Positions 1 through 13,740 of a DNA stretch of 64,000 nucleotides are shown here, piece by piece; the first letter of the stretch is position 1, and the number at the start of each line of letters is the position of its first letter. The notes under the pieces were generated by a model, which was not told the origin of the DNA, ran no database searches, and saw only the letters and a program-made list of their open reading frames with translations. The translations under genes were made by a program, and so were the position numbers. Source of the DNA: Haliotis asinina (taxonomy: Eukaryota > Mollusca > Gastropoda > Lepetellida > Haliotidae); the NCBI RefSeq assembly GCF_037392515.1, contig NC_090283.1, positions 34,922,249 through 34,986,248 of the forward strand. The letters are read 5' to 3'.

Positions 1-2315
<2,315 letters not shown>

Positions 2316-2902
2316 CATGTTCACCCTGTACAGATACCACACTCCTCAGTATAAATGTAGGGTATTCACTTCAATACTGTACCAGTGTATGGTACAGACT
2401 CATAGTAAGGTGACTTCAGAGTCCTTTCTGTCATCATCAGATGTCTGGACGCTTATAGTGTAGTGCAACCCAGAGGGCTGCCCTGTAATATATTTTCAAA
2501 CTGAGAGATTTACTTCAGTTATGGATTTCTAACTTTTTGTTTTGTTTTCTGTTCCTAATTATGATGCTGTGCTACACACATGCCCAGTCTACTGAACACC
2601 ACAACTGTGAGCTTGTACCCTGGCACCAACTTCCAGGAAGTACAAATTGAGTTGGTCAAGTGCTCTAGTGGTAGAGCGGTCAAGGGAAGCATCATATCTA
2701 ACAAAGAAGCAGTAACAATATACCTTCATCCTGCCTCCCCTATTCAGGAATACAGGGCCACACTATGGGCCCATAAAGCTTGGTCTAGTTTGCAGATGCT
2801 GTCTCAGTAAATAGTAGCAATAGTCATTAACTTGCCTCCTGCCAACAGAGGGAGACCTACATTCTATATGTCTCTATGTATTAAAGTACTCGAGGAAATA
2901 GA

Positions 2903-2908
2903 AATAAA
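2903..2908 (+). terminator. Candidate poly(A) signal AATAAA (proximal)
   Basis: AATAAA about 590 bp after the ANKRD42 stop codon. No transcript evidence is available. Confidence 0.35.
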
Positions 2909-3673
2909 ATGGATTTTGGTGATTATTTTTTCAAATTCATTCAAAAGTAGTCATAACAAATATCAAAATGACTAGGCTTTTCCCTTCTGGGCCTTTTAAT
3001 TTGGCTCTCTAATCATCATCCAAAATGCCATTTTGCAGGTGAAAATAGCAAAAATGTGCATATCATTAACAAATTTAGAAACATAACAATCAACAATGGA
3101 TGGTAACAACTACCTGCAGCACTCTTTAGACAGGAAGATGGATTTGCATGGGTGTTGCCATAGTGATTGTGAAAATGACTCTCAAAGCTATGAATGAACT
3201 CATAAAAATAGTAAACTTTCAACAAGAGTACAGGCATGAAAAGTCTAATGAGAAGATCCCTAAATCAGTTCTTTTGTTTATCAATTTGGACATTTTTCAT
3301 GAAATGTATACATTCCATTTGTATACTTTAGTTTGCATGAGAAACATACATTTTGACTTTGCTGAAATTTCAAGCATTGAAACTGACACGATTTGGGCTC
3401 CAGTAAACTCATCTATTTCAGTTGAATTTACAAAAAGTGTTACAAGCAAAAGTTGCAATAAAACATAGTTGTAGAATATTTAACAATCAAACTTTTTTTG
3501 TGTTCAAAATTCCGAAATACAAGCAAAAAACTATTTTAACCGTATTTCCATGAGTACTACAGGTGCTACTGTTGTATATATTTGTATGTGTTGTATGATA
3601 TATTCCACATATATATCTGTACAGTCAAGTTTCCACTCATAGGTTTCAATGTCCCCCTGCTTTTCCTTGTAAT

Positions 3674-3693
3674 AATAAAGTATTGCAAATAAA
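3674..3693 (+). terminator. Candidate paired poly(A) signals (distal)
   Basis: Two AATAAA hexamers (3674-3679 and 3688-3693) in an AT-rich stretch, followed by T-rich sequence at about 3716-3735, consistent with a cleavage site near 3710. Confidence 0.4.
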
Positions 3694-3744
3694 TTTACAA
3701 GTACCTTTTAATGATTGTTTTTTAATGATTTTTCCAGAGCTTGT

Positions 3745-4165
3745 TGTGCAGATTGGATCTCAGTTGACCATGCTTACATTTCTACTCACAAGTGTTGACT
3801 GTCTGGATCCCAGTTGACCATGCTTATATTTTCAGTCATCAAGTGTATGACTGTCTGGAACCCAGTTGACCCTGTCTATATTTTTAATCACAAGTGTATG
3901 AATGTCTGGAACCCAATTGACCATGCTTATATTTCTACTCACGAGTGTTTGGCTGTCTGGATCCCAGTTGACCATGCTTATATTTCTACTCACAAGTGTA
4001 TGACTGTCTGGATCCCAGTTTTCCATTCTTATACTTCTTCTCACAAGTGTATGACTGTCTGGATCCCAGTTGACTATGCATATATTTCTGCTCACAAGTG
4101 TATGACTGTCAGGAACCCAGTTGAACATGCTTATATTTCTACTCACATATCTTGCACACACACAG
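3745..4165. repeat. Minisatellite, about 52-bp unit, roughly 8 copies
   Basis: Repeated block containing GTCTGGATCCCAGTTGACCA and TATATTTCTACTCACAAGTG, with 10-20% divergence between copies. The 127-aa and 109-aa open frames seen on the two strands here are products of the periodicity, not genes. Confidence 0.9.
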
Positions 4166-4749
4166 GTAATGATGGCGCTGAATTAAGACACAGATAAAAG
4201 CAGTTGTTTCATAATTCACTAGTAGCCTAACAAGGCTTACTCTATAAGCCATTCGGTTTACCCTTTAAATATCACATTCTGTGCGAAATAATCTACACGG
4301 AAACGGTAGGTAGGTTTTAACCATTTTCTTCCGCGCTACGACGAAACATCGCCATTCATATGTATGGCTGTTTGAACATGTAAGAAGCGGGTGTAAAATA
4401 TGGCGACGACGGTCATTCTGGGTGGAAGGAGGAAAGAGACCATCTAAAGTCGCTGCCTGTCAGTCACTAACATTGCTAAAAACTGTTGTGGGTGTGGTTT
4501 CCTCGCTTGACATGCAGTACAGTAGGATTTGACCCCACATACGCCGGCAGTGGGGAAACCTGAGTGAACAGTAACTACAGACTGTCGTTCTCCACCACCT
4601 TGCCATGACCCAACGTACGGGATTCAGGAAGTAGCTGATTGTAGATCAGCCCGATAACCTGTGCAAACATACACACTGAATTACGTAAGATCACTCACGG
4701 TATCGTGTCAGTCTATCGCGTACGATCAAAACGTATTGCCTTCTAGTTA
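4166..4749. other. Intergenic stretch without recognised gene
   Basis: Slightly CpG-richer than its surroundings. It contains AAATATGGCGACGACGG at about 4397, a YY1-like context with an ATG that opens a 15-codon frame only. It could mark an unannotated promoter; nothing firmer is visible. Confidence 0.25.
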
Positions 4750-5180
4750 TTCGAGTGGTACATCGTCACAAGAACACTGTAAAACCAGGGAGTCTCTAGA
4801 GATTGTAGATTATCACCGGTAAAACGTAGATCGTCACAAGAACTCTGTAAAACCAGGGAGTCTCTAGAGATTGTAGATCATCACCGGTAAAACGTAGATC
4901 GTCACAAGAACACTGTAAAACCAGGGAGTCTCTAGAGATTGTAGATCATCACCGGTAAAACGTAGATCGTCACAAGAACACTGTAAAACCAGGGAGTCTC
5001 TAGAGATTGTAGATTATCACCGGTAAAACGTAGATCGTCACAAGAACACTGTAAAACCAGGGAGTCTCTAGAGATTGTAGATTATCACCGGTAAAACGTA
5101 GATCGTCACAAGAACACTGTAAAACCAGGGAGTCTCTAGAGATTGTAGATTAACACTGGTAAAACGTACATCGTCACAAG
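4750..5180. repeat. Minisatellite, 68-bp unit, about 6 copies
   Basis: The phrase GTAAAACCAGGGAGTCTC recurs at 4779, 4847, 4915, 4983, 5051 and 5119, an exact 68-bp spacing. Copies are nearly identical, so the array is young. Its edges decay into shorter repeats of the ACATCGTCACRAG part. Confidence 0.97.
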
Positions 5181-5510
5181 AACACATGCAGTCAAACGTA
5201 CATAGTCACGAGCATGCAATCAAGGGTACATCGTCACGAGGGTACAGCCACGGGTACATCATCACGTGTACAACCACGAGTGAGTAAGTGAGTTTAGTTT
5301 TACGTCGCACTCAGCAATATTCCAGCGGCGTACAACCACGAGTAGATTGACACGAAGATGCAGGACTTCACGGATGTACTGTGACGAGCACACAACCATG
5401 GGTACATTGCCACTAGCATACAATCAAGGGTACACCGTCAGTGGGGTGCAGTACAGTACAGTGACGAGGTTACAACCACGGGTGCACCGTAACGACAAAA
5501 TAACGAAAAG
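5181..5510. repeat. Degenerate short repeats derived from the 68-bp array
   Basis: Imperfect 18-25 bp units built on GGTACATCGTCACGAG and TACAACCACGGGT, interrupted by a 48-bp SINE-core insertion at 5282-5329. Confidence 0.6.
5282..5329 (+). mobile_element. Short gastropod SINE-core fragment with target duplication
   Basis: Contains AAGTGAGTTTAGTTTTACG and CACTCAGCAATATTCCAGC, which I recall as a hallmark repeat of abalone genomic sequence. It is flanked by identical 14-bp copies of GTACAACCACGAGT (5268-5281 and 5330-5343), as expected for a target-primed insertion. The host sequence is itself repetitive, so the duplication could in principle predate the insertion. Confidence 0.65.
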
Positions 5511-7584
5511 TAAATCATCACATGGAGACAGAAACCAGTCTTACAATGGTCATCTAGAAAGGTCGCACACGATATATTTCTTAAGTTACTGAAAAAGACA
5601 TTGCAGTTAGCAGCGTGAGGTGGTACGTGATTTGTGGCATGTTTAGTCTACAGTTATGACATGACGTATCATTTTCATTGATAAAACATAAAGTCTTAGA
5701 GATACGGTCCGAAAACAAAGTGCAAACTCAGACTCTATGCGAATACGTATACTGCTGCACAGCTGTAAGGAGTGGTGAGGCGGTCGCTGAGCTCACTACC
5801 GCTGTCCTCAACATATTCGGATATGGTTATATCTGTTCTCGTCTCATCATAGTCTCCAAGTTGCCTTGCAGCCTGCTTCAAAATGTATGCATAGTGTTGA
5901 TAGTATTTGTATTCATGATGCCATCACTCTGAAGGAAGACCTGTCCCAGCGCCTAAATATATTTTCACCGGGAATCAAACCATATAACGCATGTTCACCA
6001 CACAACACAATAACATAAACCCTTTCCCACTTAGGTCCTTTTGTCTTCATAGCCAGCTTGGGCTTTCAGTTAGACTTTACACTCTTACACATTACAAGGT
6101 TTGTGGTCACTCCATATTCAATCGCCAGTGTTGATATATCATATGTCCATTTGCTGGGACATATCTTTGGATCGCATTCTGACGTAATTTGGCTAGTTTA
6201 TTTACTTATAGTGTGAAATACCCCTCGGCCCAGACACCTGGTAGGTTTATGTATTGTTTATGTATCATCTATATCGAATGAAACACATTTTGTGCACAGT
6301 AATTGGTTACTGAAGCAACTATTTTACAAAGTTATAGCATATGTATGAATTATATGTGTATATCTGTGTTAATAGCATGTGTATATTCCTACATTGTTAT
6401 ATTGTACATCTGATTGTTTCAGGGCTATTGTTTTCACCATTGCTTAATGAGGAACAACAAAAGTAGCTTCTGTTGTCTGTACGTGACTGACGCAGAAGCA
6501 GAGGTGACCATCCCATAACAACCAGTGGTTATGTTTGAGACACACCGCTGCATCGGAATTTTGAGGCTATGTCTCGGAATATGTTTCTTTTAGAGGCTGA
6601 TTAGGGATCAGCACTTTCACTTTGACATTCAAACACCTTCCACGAATCTTATGGAAGTATTGACTAAAGTATCTGTCAAAACTGCAATCATTAGTTTCAC
6701 TTCAAGTGCCCATATTTGGCATGGTGTCCTGAAATTGATCTGCGAAATCAATGAGTTTATCTCTCTTGCTATGTGGTTTGAAAAAAAATACAACTTTCTC
6801 AAGACAGACAGGTTACAGTGGATTCTTGATGGTTTGTCATTGAAACAGAAACATTGCTCCTTCACAATGGTTAAAAGGCAGATGAGACCAGATGGAGATA
6901 AATTTCATTAAGAACCCCGTCTCCTGCAACTTCCGCCGCACAATACACAGACGTTATCCCAGGTTGTTAGCTCGACTGTGCTGTTGCACGCGCGATTCAG
7001 TGGGTCGTTTACTTACTAGTAAATGAATGCTGCAATGGTGCAACGCACAGGATATTATCTGTAGTTGGAAACTTGTGTTTGTCATCCGAAGATTACATAA
7101 CAGCAGCTGGATATACCGACAACAAAAGCCTCATACTGTTAAAGATCACATATACTCTAGGGGGTGCAAATGCATAAATCACTCATTGGCATCGTTATAA
7201 ATGAAACCCCGTAATTAAAACTGCTCATTTAGATCTTTAATTGCCTTAAAGCGACCTTTTTGATAACAGTGCACAATTCTCAACCGCAAACGAAATTTCA
7301 ACCAATCAGAGCGGTGCGTCTCTGGGACGTAATAGTAGGTATAGATATGAGGATCTATGCAGAATTCATCTATATTTCAGGGGGTAGAGTATTCCGTTTA
7401 CAGGTTTGTACAAACATGAAATCGCGAAAGCTGTTGTGAAAAATGAAAGCTATATGTTCTCACTATCCACTATCATTCAGTTTTGCTCGCCTGCTTTGCC
7501 TATAGTTTCCGGGTTACAGCCCTTGTTTTCATAGACGATTCTGTCCAAATCATTTGGTGTCGCTTGGTGGTAATCCGTGTTAGG
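5511..7584. other. Intergenic DNA, nothing recognised
   Basis: No exon, RNA gene, terminal repeat or tandem array could be supported. Short open frames at 5678-5932 and 6629-6911 lack family motifs. Confidence 0.4.
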
Positions 7585-9890
7585 TGGTATAAACCTACAC
7601 GTTATTTGTCATCATTCACTTGATGCTCAGTTAATGAATTTATAACATGTATAATTAGTGGTAACGCCACTTAGATTACCCGACACAGGTCCCCATTTGA
7701 TCATGTCTTGATCGATCAAAGGATTAACTGATAACACGCTGATTGATTAATTACTTTTATGCGGACTTAAATGGGCATTTGTCATTAGGTCAATCAATCA
7801 ATCAATCTTTTAATCAGTACTCAAAGGCCACAGCCTATAGTACAATATAAAGTACAGTATATAGAATCATTTTAGACATACATGTATTTACAGTATTATG
7901 TGCTATTATGTTTTCATACAACATTTTTTGTGACATTCGGACGATGGTCGGTGGCAATTACTCTTACCTGAGTTCCATAGCATGATGCATAAACATAGCA
8001 ACATTCTGGATTACATCAGGATTCTTGCAGTTTAGTAAGGAATACAATTTACCTATAGATGGATGGACATAATAAAATTCTTTAAGGTACATTTTACGTA
8101 GCGTATCATACAATGGACATATGAGCGAAAAAAATATATTAGTTTTCTAATATATTAATATTGCACGATTTACACAATCTGTCTTCTCTGTTTATCTTCA
8201 TAAACCTACCTTTTTCGATACACAAGTCATGTGATGAACAGCGAAAACGTGCTAAACTACACGTGCTATTTTTTTTTATCGTGACACATGACAGATAATG
8301 CTCGGTATAAATGTATGGCTTAAAGGATGCATAGTGTTCACATTTCGTAGAAGTGGAAAGTTTCTCAAGCCAGTTCTGTTGGTCTATATCTTTCAATCTC
8401 TGTGTAAATAGCCTAATAAACGTTGAGGGAGTCTCAACATACTGCTCATACCACATATGACTAAAGCCTATTGTAAATAAAAAATGTTTTACCTTCGTAA
8501 ACTAATTTGTGTGTCCTTTTCTGTCATATAAAATCATCATTTCATAACAATTTTTTTTGTAAACGGTAAGACGACATACGTAAATGTCTTTGCCAATATT
8601 TGATTTGTTTAATTTGCGAATTTATAATAAGAGGAAACCTACCACACTCACCATAAATCAGTATACTATGTGTGCTCCTCTTTACCCCAAGAAACTTCTT
8701 GCAGGCAAATAAATGAACTCTTTCTAGTTGGTCAAAGTATTGCGATCCCCAAACTTCTGCCCCGTATAATTGAATCGGACTGACTTTAACATCAAATATT
8801 CTGTAGAAGGATGCTAAGTTTAAATCTCCAAGTATTTTAAGTTTTTCAATATGCCTATAACACCGTTTGTGCTTGAATAGATGCGTACTTTGCATGAGTT
8901 GACCAAGAAAGATGATTGGTGAAATATACACCTAGATATTTGTATGAAGTTGTTGAGTCAATCTGGTTGCCTTTATAGAACCATGTTTCGTGTCGAGACA
9001 ATTTTACCTCCTTTCTTGTTTTACTCATATTCACATTCAGTTTAAACTGTTCGCAATAACTTTCTAATTCATTGATTTGCTTCTGGAGACCAACAGTTGT
9101 ATTTGAAATAAGAGCAATGTGATCTGCAAACAATAGAAGAAAAAGTTGAAACACATCTGGGTGTAGCTGGATACCATTTCAACAATTAGTTTCAATTTGA
9201 ATTGCAAATTCATTGATAAAGAAGCGGAATAAAAATGGACTAGGTGCAAAAGTTAGTGTTTATGTATGTACATTTACTAATCTTTACTGAATACACTCTT
9301 TCGTGTCTGTGTCTATGTAAAAACTACGCCCTTCTTTCAAAGGATTAACCGCCAATACATTGACTGATTGCTCATTATTGTCTAACTAAATTACCTTTTC
9401 AAAGAATGACGCAAATAATTGCCAGGTGTGCTATCTTGGGTAACCAATGAAACTATACAGCAATGTGAAATACCTGAAACGATACATCACGTTTTCGTAT
9501 ATTAGACTGTTAAAAGACACATCACTTGGGGAATCTGCAGATGAATTATATATCACTTGTTTTATGGATATTGATGTATAAATTCTTCGAACACGTTTTT
9601 AGCCTGACATTACTCCTTTAACTTAATGTGTTTTAATGTTAATATTTGCATTTTGTTGTCGTAGCTTTCAACAGAATCATTGTTTTCGTCGTGAAGTGTA
9701 ATGATACAGACGACATACACTAGGGCATGTGTGCGAATTATGATTCATATGGGCAAACTATAAAATGTCTAGATATTACATTCCTGTTACACATTCGCAG
9801 ATCGCTTGTTTTTGTTAAGTTTCAAAATGTATACACGTATGATATAAAGTAATTAGGATAATGAGACCAAAAATAAAGACTTATTTTGAC
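7585..9890 (+). repeat. Dispersed ~0.9-kb repeat, copy 1 (split by a LINE)
   Basis: Collinear with 18562-19490. Both begin TGGTATAAACCTACACG, share GATCAAAGGATTAACTGATA, GCCAGGTGTGCT, CTGCAGATGAAT and TTAATATTTGCATTTTGTT in order, and end in ATAATGAGACC/TATGAGAC followed by TATAAAGAC-like sequence. In copy 1 the homology is broken at 7788 and resumes at about 9253, the gap being a minus-strand LINE. No terminal inverted repeats or coding capacity are visible, so the class is unknown. Confidence 0.8.
7789..9252 (-). mobile_element. 5'-truncated, inactive non-LTR retrotransposon (LINE)
   Basis: Read from right to left: reverse transcriptase block APSPFLFRFFINEFAIQIE (about 9245-9190), the catalytic box as LLLFADHIALISNT where FADD is expected, VNMSKTR and YKYLGVYFTNHLSW, then a C-terminal domain (SPIQLYGAEVWG, GVKRSTHSILIYGECGRF) and a Cys cluster (RLCKSCNINILEN) near 8140-8180. 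The frame is broken by several shifts and stops, and the second catalytic Asp is His, so it cannot be active. The 3' end, near 7789 on this strand, carries a (TGAT)n-type tail. The uninterrupted paralogue at 18562-19490 gives the pre-insertion sequence, and TTAG occurs at both edges. Confidence 0.85.
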
Positions 9891-10738
9891 AAGTGTCTAC
9901 ATACGTTTGCAAACCAAGTAGATTTAGCAAGTGAAGAAATTTATCGCGCAGTATTTTCACTTCGCCCCCGACCTCGCTTATGTTATGTTACAGGTTGTGT
10001 CATGCCAACCCCTTTTGGTCTTGATTCAAATACATATTTAACTACTGTAAAGTAAAAAGTAGCTTTGATTTTCTAATTTGATGACAACAAACCATAGTCT
10101 TAGTAATTCAAAGTCCGTGACTTCACCGTTTTCAAAAATACCGGCGCCCTGTCTGACTTACAAAATCAAAATTACTTTCTGCTGGTAGTAAAATATGTTT
10201 TTTATTGATTGACAATAGGATTTTGCATGACATTGCTTATAACATAACAATTTCACTCTTGGATGCGAGGTGGAGGTCAATATAATAGTAATATTTACGA
10301 TAATATTGGCACTTCGACCACAACCTCGCGTCCGAGGAAGAAAGCGTTATATTCATGCAGAATCCTTTTGGTCAGCAATGTGTAGTTAGCGGACAATCCA
10401 TTCAAAATTGGCACAAACATAATTCGATAGTTACACTAAATGTTAGTGTATTTTAACGTTTGGTTTATACAGCAATGATATCTAAAACTTTGATAAGTTT
10501 ATGCATCTTTACGGGAACAAAGGCGAAGCTAGACATTGTTTCGCAGGCTCGTGGGTTTGAATACTGACGGTATGGAAAGATATTTGGTTGGAATACGCAC
10601 ATGTATCTTCTATTTCACAGAATGAATTTTGGGGACAATGTGACAGATAGAAAATCAGACACTGACAGTTTTCCTACACCTAAAATACAAAACGTGCTCA
10701 CCTCTAGCATGGTAAGTCGTTCACTTCCTGCGATGAAC
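9891..10738. other. Intergenic DNA, nothing recognised
   Basis: AT-rich. A 64-codon frame at 9861-10055 begins inside the dispersed repeat and has no family motif. Confidence 0.4.
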
Positions 10739-10740
10739 TA

Positions 10741-10768
10741 TACATATGGAAATTAATTAAGCAACACC
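10741..10768 (+). repeat. Left terminal inverted repeat of the Tc1-type transposon
   Basis: Core AAATTAATTAAGCAACACC. Pairs with 12329-12356 with three mismatches. Confidence 0.92.
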
Positions 10769-11008
10769 AAATTCAAAGACACATAAAAACTTAACAAAGT
10801 TTAACGAAGTAATTTTGATGATTGATTATTCAATTTTGATGTATTGACATACAACATGAGCTTTTCATGGGTTGATATGACGCGCGTGAAGCTTGCACAG
10901 CGCACGTGCATTGCTTTAACCTCAACTTTCGAAAAATGCACTTTTTCCCTGGGGTGTTTACAAGCGCAGGTTGTCGATTGCATTCGGTTTTTCATTCATT
11001 TCAATGTC

Positions 11009-12034
11009 ATGGCACGTAGGAAATTATCAGAGGCCACTCGTTGGCAAATAATCGGCATGAGGAATGCTGGTATGTCTCTAAGACAAATCGGGACTCAAAT
11101 CGGACGACATCATTCCATAATTTCAAAACTTTTGAAAAAATACCGGGCCACTAATGAAGTTAAAGACCTGCCTAGACCAGGAAGACCCAGGAAGACCACA
11201 GTCCGGGAGGACAGAGCTTTACTGAGACTTGTACGGCGCAGGTCCTTCGACTCGAGCTCTCGGTTGAGACAGGAGTGGCTTCCAGGGAGACCCATCTCGA
11301 ACAGGACTGTTCGGAATCGTCTGAAAGCTGCAGGATACCGGGCAAGGAGGCCAATCAAGCGACCCAGACTGTCTCCAGCCCATAAGGCAGCCCGACTGGC
11401 CTGGTGTAATGACCGTTTGCACTGGAACATTGCCTCTTGGAGGAAGGTCCATTTCTCAGATGAGAGCCGGTTCTTGCTGCACATGGTGGACGGTCGTACT
11501 CGGGTCTGGAGGCAGAGGAACACAGCAATGGCTCCACGGAACATCCAGGAGACTGTGGCCTTTGGGGGAGGTTCCGTTATGGTATGGGGGTGCATTTCCA
11601 TGAACTGCAAGTTGGATATCATTACCATCCGTGGCAACCTTAACGGTGTTCGTTACCAACAGGAGGTTCTTGACAGGGCTGTGGTACCTCATTTTGAGAA
11701 CCATCCTCTGGCAACGAGACCCATATTTATGGACGACAATGCTAGACCTCACAGGGCGCATGCTGTAAATGATTTTTTGCGGCAAAATGCAATTGACAGA
11801 ATTCCATGGCCTGCCATGAGCCCTGACCTCAACCCCATTGAACATTTGTGGGACTTTATTGGCCGTCGTGTGAGGCAGAGAGACCCACCAGTCCATAATC
11901 TCAACGAATTGACGGCTGCCCTGCATGAGGAGTGGAACAGGATCCCCCAGAATCAGATCCGGAGACTCATCCAAGGAATGAGGAGGCGTCTGGAATCGGT
12001 GGTGCGTGCGCAGGGAGGACACACTAGATATTGA
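11009..12034 (+). CDS. Tc1-family transposase, DD34E, open reading frame intact
   Basis: 341 residues, the usual Tc1 transposase length. Residues 5-46 form the first helix-turn-helix of a paired-like DNA-binding domain (SLRQIGTQIGRHHSIISKLL). A GRPR-type linker follows (PGRPRK, residues 57-62), then a second helix-turn-helix around 64-110 and the catalytic core. The catalytic acids are D151 (HFSDESRF), D243 (FMDDNARPH) and E278 (DLNPIEHLW), with exactly 34 residues between the last two. A glycine-rich box (FGGGSVMVWG) sits at 185-194. The frame is open upstream to 10844, but the Met at 11009 was chosen because it starts MARRKLSEA just before the first helix and leaves a normal 5' leader. No frameshift or stop is present, and all three catalytic residues are intact. 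Confidence 0.93.
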   Translation: MARRKLSEATRWQIIGMRNAGMSLRQIGTQIGRHHSIISKLLKKYRATNEVKDLPRPGRPRKTTVREDRALLRLVRRRSFDSSSRLRQEWLPGRPISNRTVRNRLKAAGYRARRPIKRPRLSPAHKAARLAWCNDRLHWNIASWRKVHFSDESRFLLHMVDGRTRVWRQRNTAMAPRNIQETVAFGGGSVMVWGCISMNCKLDIITIRGNLNGVRYQQEVLDRAVVPHFENHPLATRPIFMDDNARPHRAHAVNDFLRQNAIDRIPWPAMSPDLNPIEHLWDFIGRRVRQRDPPVHNLNELTAALHEEWNRIPQNQIRRLIQGMRRRLESVVRAQGGHTRY

Positions 12035-12328
12035 TGAAAGTCGGTGTGCAGACTCTCAGATGACTGTTCTTTCTTTCCATGTGACATTTGTGTTAATACA
12101 CCTGACAACAACGTCTGTGGATGAATAGTAAATTGTGTCCATTTTTTCATGAATTTAAGACAGTTTTAAGAATTTGGATTTCGTTGCAATAAAGCAAAGT
12201 CTTGATACTTTTTCCCTTTAAGTTGTTTGTCAGAGATCGTCTGTTGAATAAAAAAGTGTCAAACTATATCAACCCGGCATATTTTGATTGTCAGAACACT
12301 TCAAAGTTGCTCCAATAGAAAAAATTGG

Positions 12329-12356
12329 GGTGTTGCTTGATTAATTTCCAGGTGTA
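12329..12356 (-). repeat. Right terminal inverted repeat of the Tc1-type transposon
   Basis: Reverse complement reads TACACCTGG then AAATTAATCAAGCAACACC, matching the left end at 25 of 28 positions. A TA follows at 12357. Confidence 0.92.
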
Positions 12357-12358
12357 TA

Positions 12359-12864
12359 TTTCCTGCCGTTCACCCCTCCTGCGGTGTGCTTTGATGTACG
12401 TATGGGTCAAGTTATATACACATATGATATAACAGTTAGTACTGCCTGCCGACACTGGCAACACTGTTTGACAGCTGAGACCACCTTGTACACATAGGTC
12501 GCTAAAGTGTCTATCGTGTGTGCAGGAATATTAGTATAATTTTATTGCAAACTGAGAACATGAGAATATTGCACATTGTTGGGATTATCAGCTACAATCG
12601 GAGGAAGGGTCAATTACGTTAAAGTGCGGATCTTGCCTGTTTGTGAGCGTGGCTCTCGGAAATACGCACTTGTATGTAATTACTGGGCTACACGACTGCT
12701 TTTGAAGATATGTCATCCTGTGTAACGCGCGGCAGTGCGTGACCAGATACGACAACTTAGCTTACTGCATTATCGTCTAATATATAGTTTTCGGTAACCC
12801 CATGCCGTGCAGTATATAACTTGGAGTTCTGTGTTGTTACTGACGTCCGTGCTTTCATATCGCA

Positions 12865-12902
<38 letters not shown>

Positions 12903-13319
12903 GGTGGGGGGGTGGGGTGTCAAGACGTGGATCTCTCATACAGGTGGCCCCTAAACAGTACAGTAGTGTAGTCCGCATTCCGTCGCTTGATAATCGTGAT
13001 TTTTAGCGATTCATTATTGCCCAAATCATCATATTACAATGATCTACAGATATTTATGGCTGTGATCGATTCCTACCATGTGGATGTCCTCCTGGATGTG
13101 TTGTGCACACGGAAGGCCGGCGAGTTCATTAAACGCCCGATTCCGCTTCATTCCAAACGTTTAACCGACTGCTGATATGTATAAGTGACTTAATTTTTCC
13201 AGAATTCACTTCTTCGACTCGTTTCATTTATGTAATATGACAGCACGGCAAGTGCTGAATGGTAGCTGAACTCCTACAAATATCATCCCTGAACTAACCG
13301 CTAACATGTGGAATTGTGA
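12359..13319. other. Intergenic DNA
   Basis: No gene recognised. Apart from the dinucleotide repeat at 12867-12920 it is unique-looking sequence. Confidence 0.4.
12867..12920. repeat. (GT)n microsatellite followed by a G-rich run
   Basis: About 16 GT repeats (12867-12899) run into GAGGGGTGGGGGGGTGGGG. The short frames across it are artefacts. Confidence 0.95.
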
Positions 13320-13690
13320 AAAGTATGGAGCGCCGTCGTGCAGCAGTAATGCGTCTGCCTATCACGTTGAAGGACCGGGTTTGATTCCCGGTGGAGGCAC
13401 CTTGGTTCGGGTAGGCAGATGTGCCTAGTATCCAGGAACGAGAAATCCACAATGTCTCAGGCCACCTAGCTGTCAAATGGGTACCCGTGAGGATGTGCTG
13501 GTGGTAATGAGAAAGATTCATTCATTGCGCCTAACAGGCAGCAAGGCTGTATGATCCCCAGGGAGTTAAAAACGTATCGGATAGTATGATGGTATTCTGT
13601 GACCGGGGATAGTAATGTACATAGCGCCGTGAGGAGGTTCAACGCCGGGATATGAGCGCTGTATAATTAACTGGACTATTATTATTATAT
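13320..13690 (+). mobile_element. tRNA-derived SINE
   Basis: The head is tRNA-like: an A-box-like GTGCAGCAGTAATGCGTCTG and a good B box GGTTTGATTCC (13378-13388) inside a T-arm-like CCGGG...CCCGG stem. A non-tRNA body of about 250 bp follows, then TATGAGCGCTGTATAATTAA and an (ATT)n tail (about 13676-13690). It is a retroposon, not a functional tRNA gene, because no full cloverleaf forms. Confidence 0.7.
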
Positions 13691-13740
13691 ATGTAGGTTT
13701 ACTAAATCAGGAGGAATGCACCCACATCTTGGCGTAAAGC

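Larger units (their letters stand above)
2316..3744 (+). other. Probable ANKRD42 3' UTR and downstream DNA
   Basis: AT-rich, non-coding sequence after the ANKRD42 stop. No coding exon, RNA gene or transposon is recognisable. Possible poly(A) signals lie at 2903-2908 and 3674-3693, so the 3' UTR probably ends in one of these places. Confidence 0.5.
10741..12356 (+). mobile_element. Complete Tc1-type (DD34E) DNA transposon, 1,616 bp
   Basis: A full-length transposase frame (11009-12034) lies between 28-bp terminal inverted repeats matching at 25 of 28 positions, flanked by TA dinucleotides (10739-10740 and 12357-12358) as expected for Tc1/mariner insertion. The length and layout are typical for the superfamily. 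The open frame and well-preserved ends point to a recent insertion. The TA boundary is ambiguous by two bases because the termini themselves begin with TA. Confidence 0.93.

Noticed and set aside
2660..2700. Possible tRNA-like A box (CTAGTGGTAGAGCGG)
   Set aside because: No B box at tRNA distance and no foldable cloverleaf.
3814..4197. 127-codon plus-strand and 109-codon minus-strand ORFs
   Set aside because: Both come from the 52-bp array.
4384..4450. ATGGCGACGACGG as the start of a new gene
   Set aside because: Frame closes after 15 codons and no donor site extends it into a recognisable exon.
10530..10570. Possible B box (GGGTTTGAATACTG)
   Set aside because: No convincing A box upstream and no SINE body.
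11110..12022. 175- and 188-codon minus-strand ORFs
   Set aside because: Antisense shadows of the Tc1 transposase.
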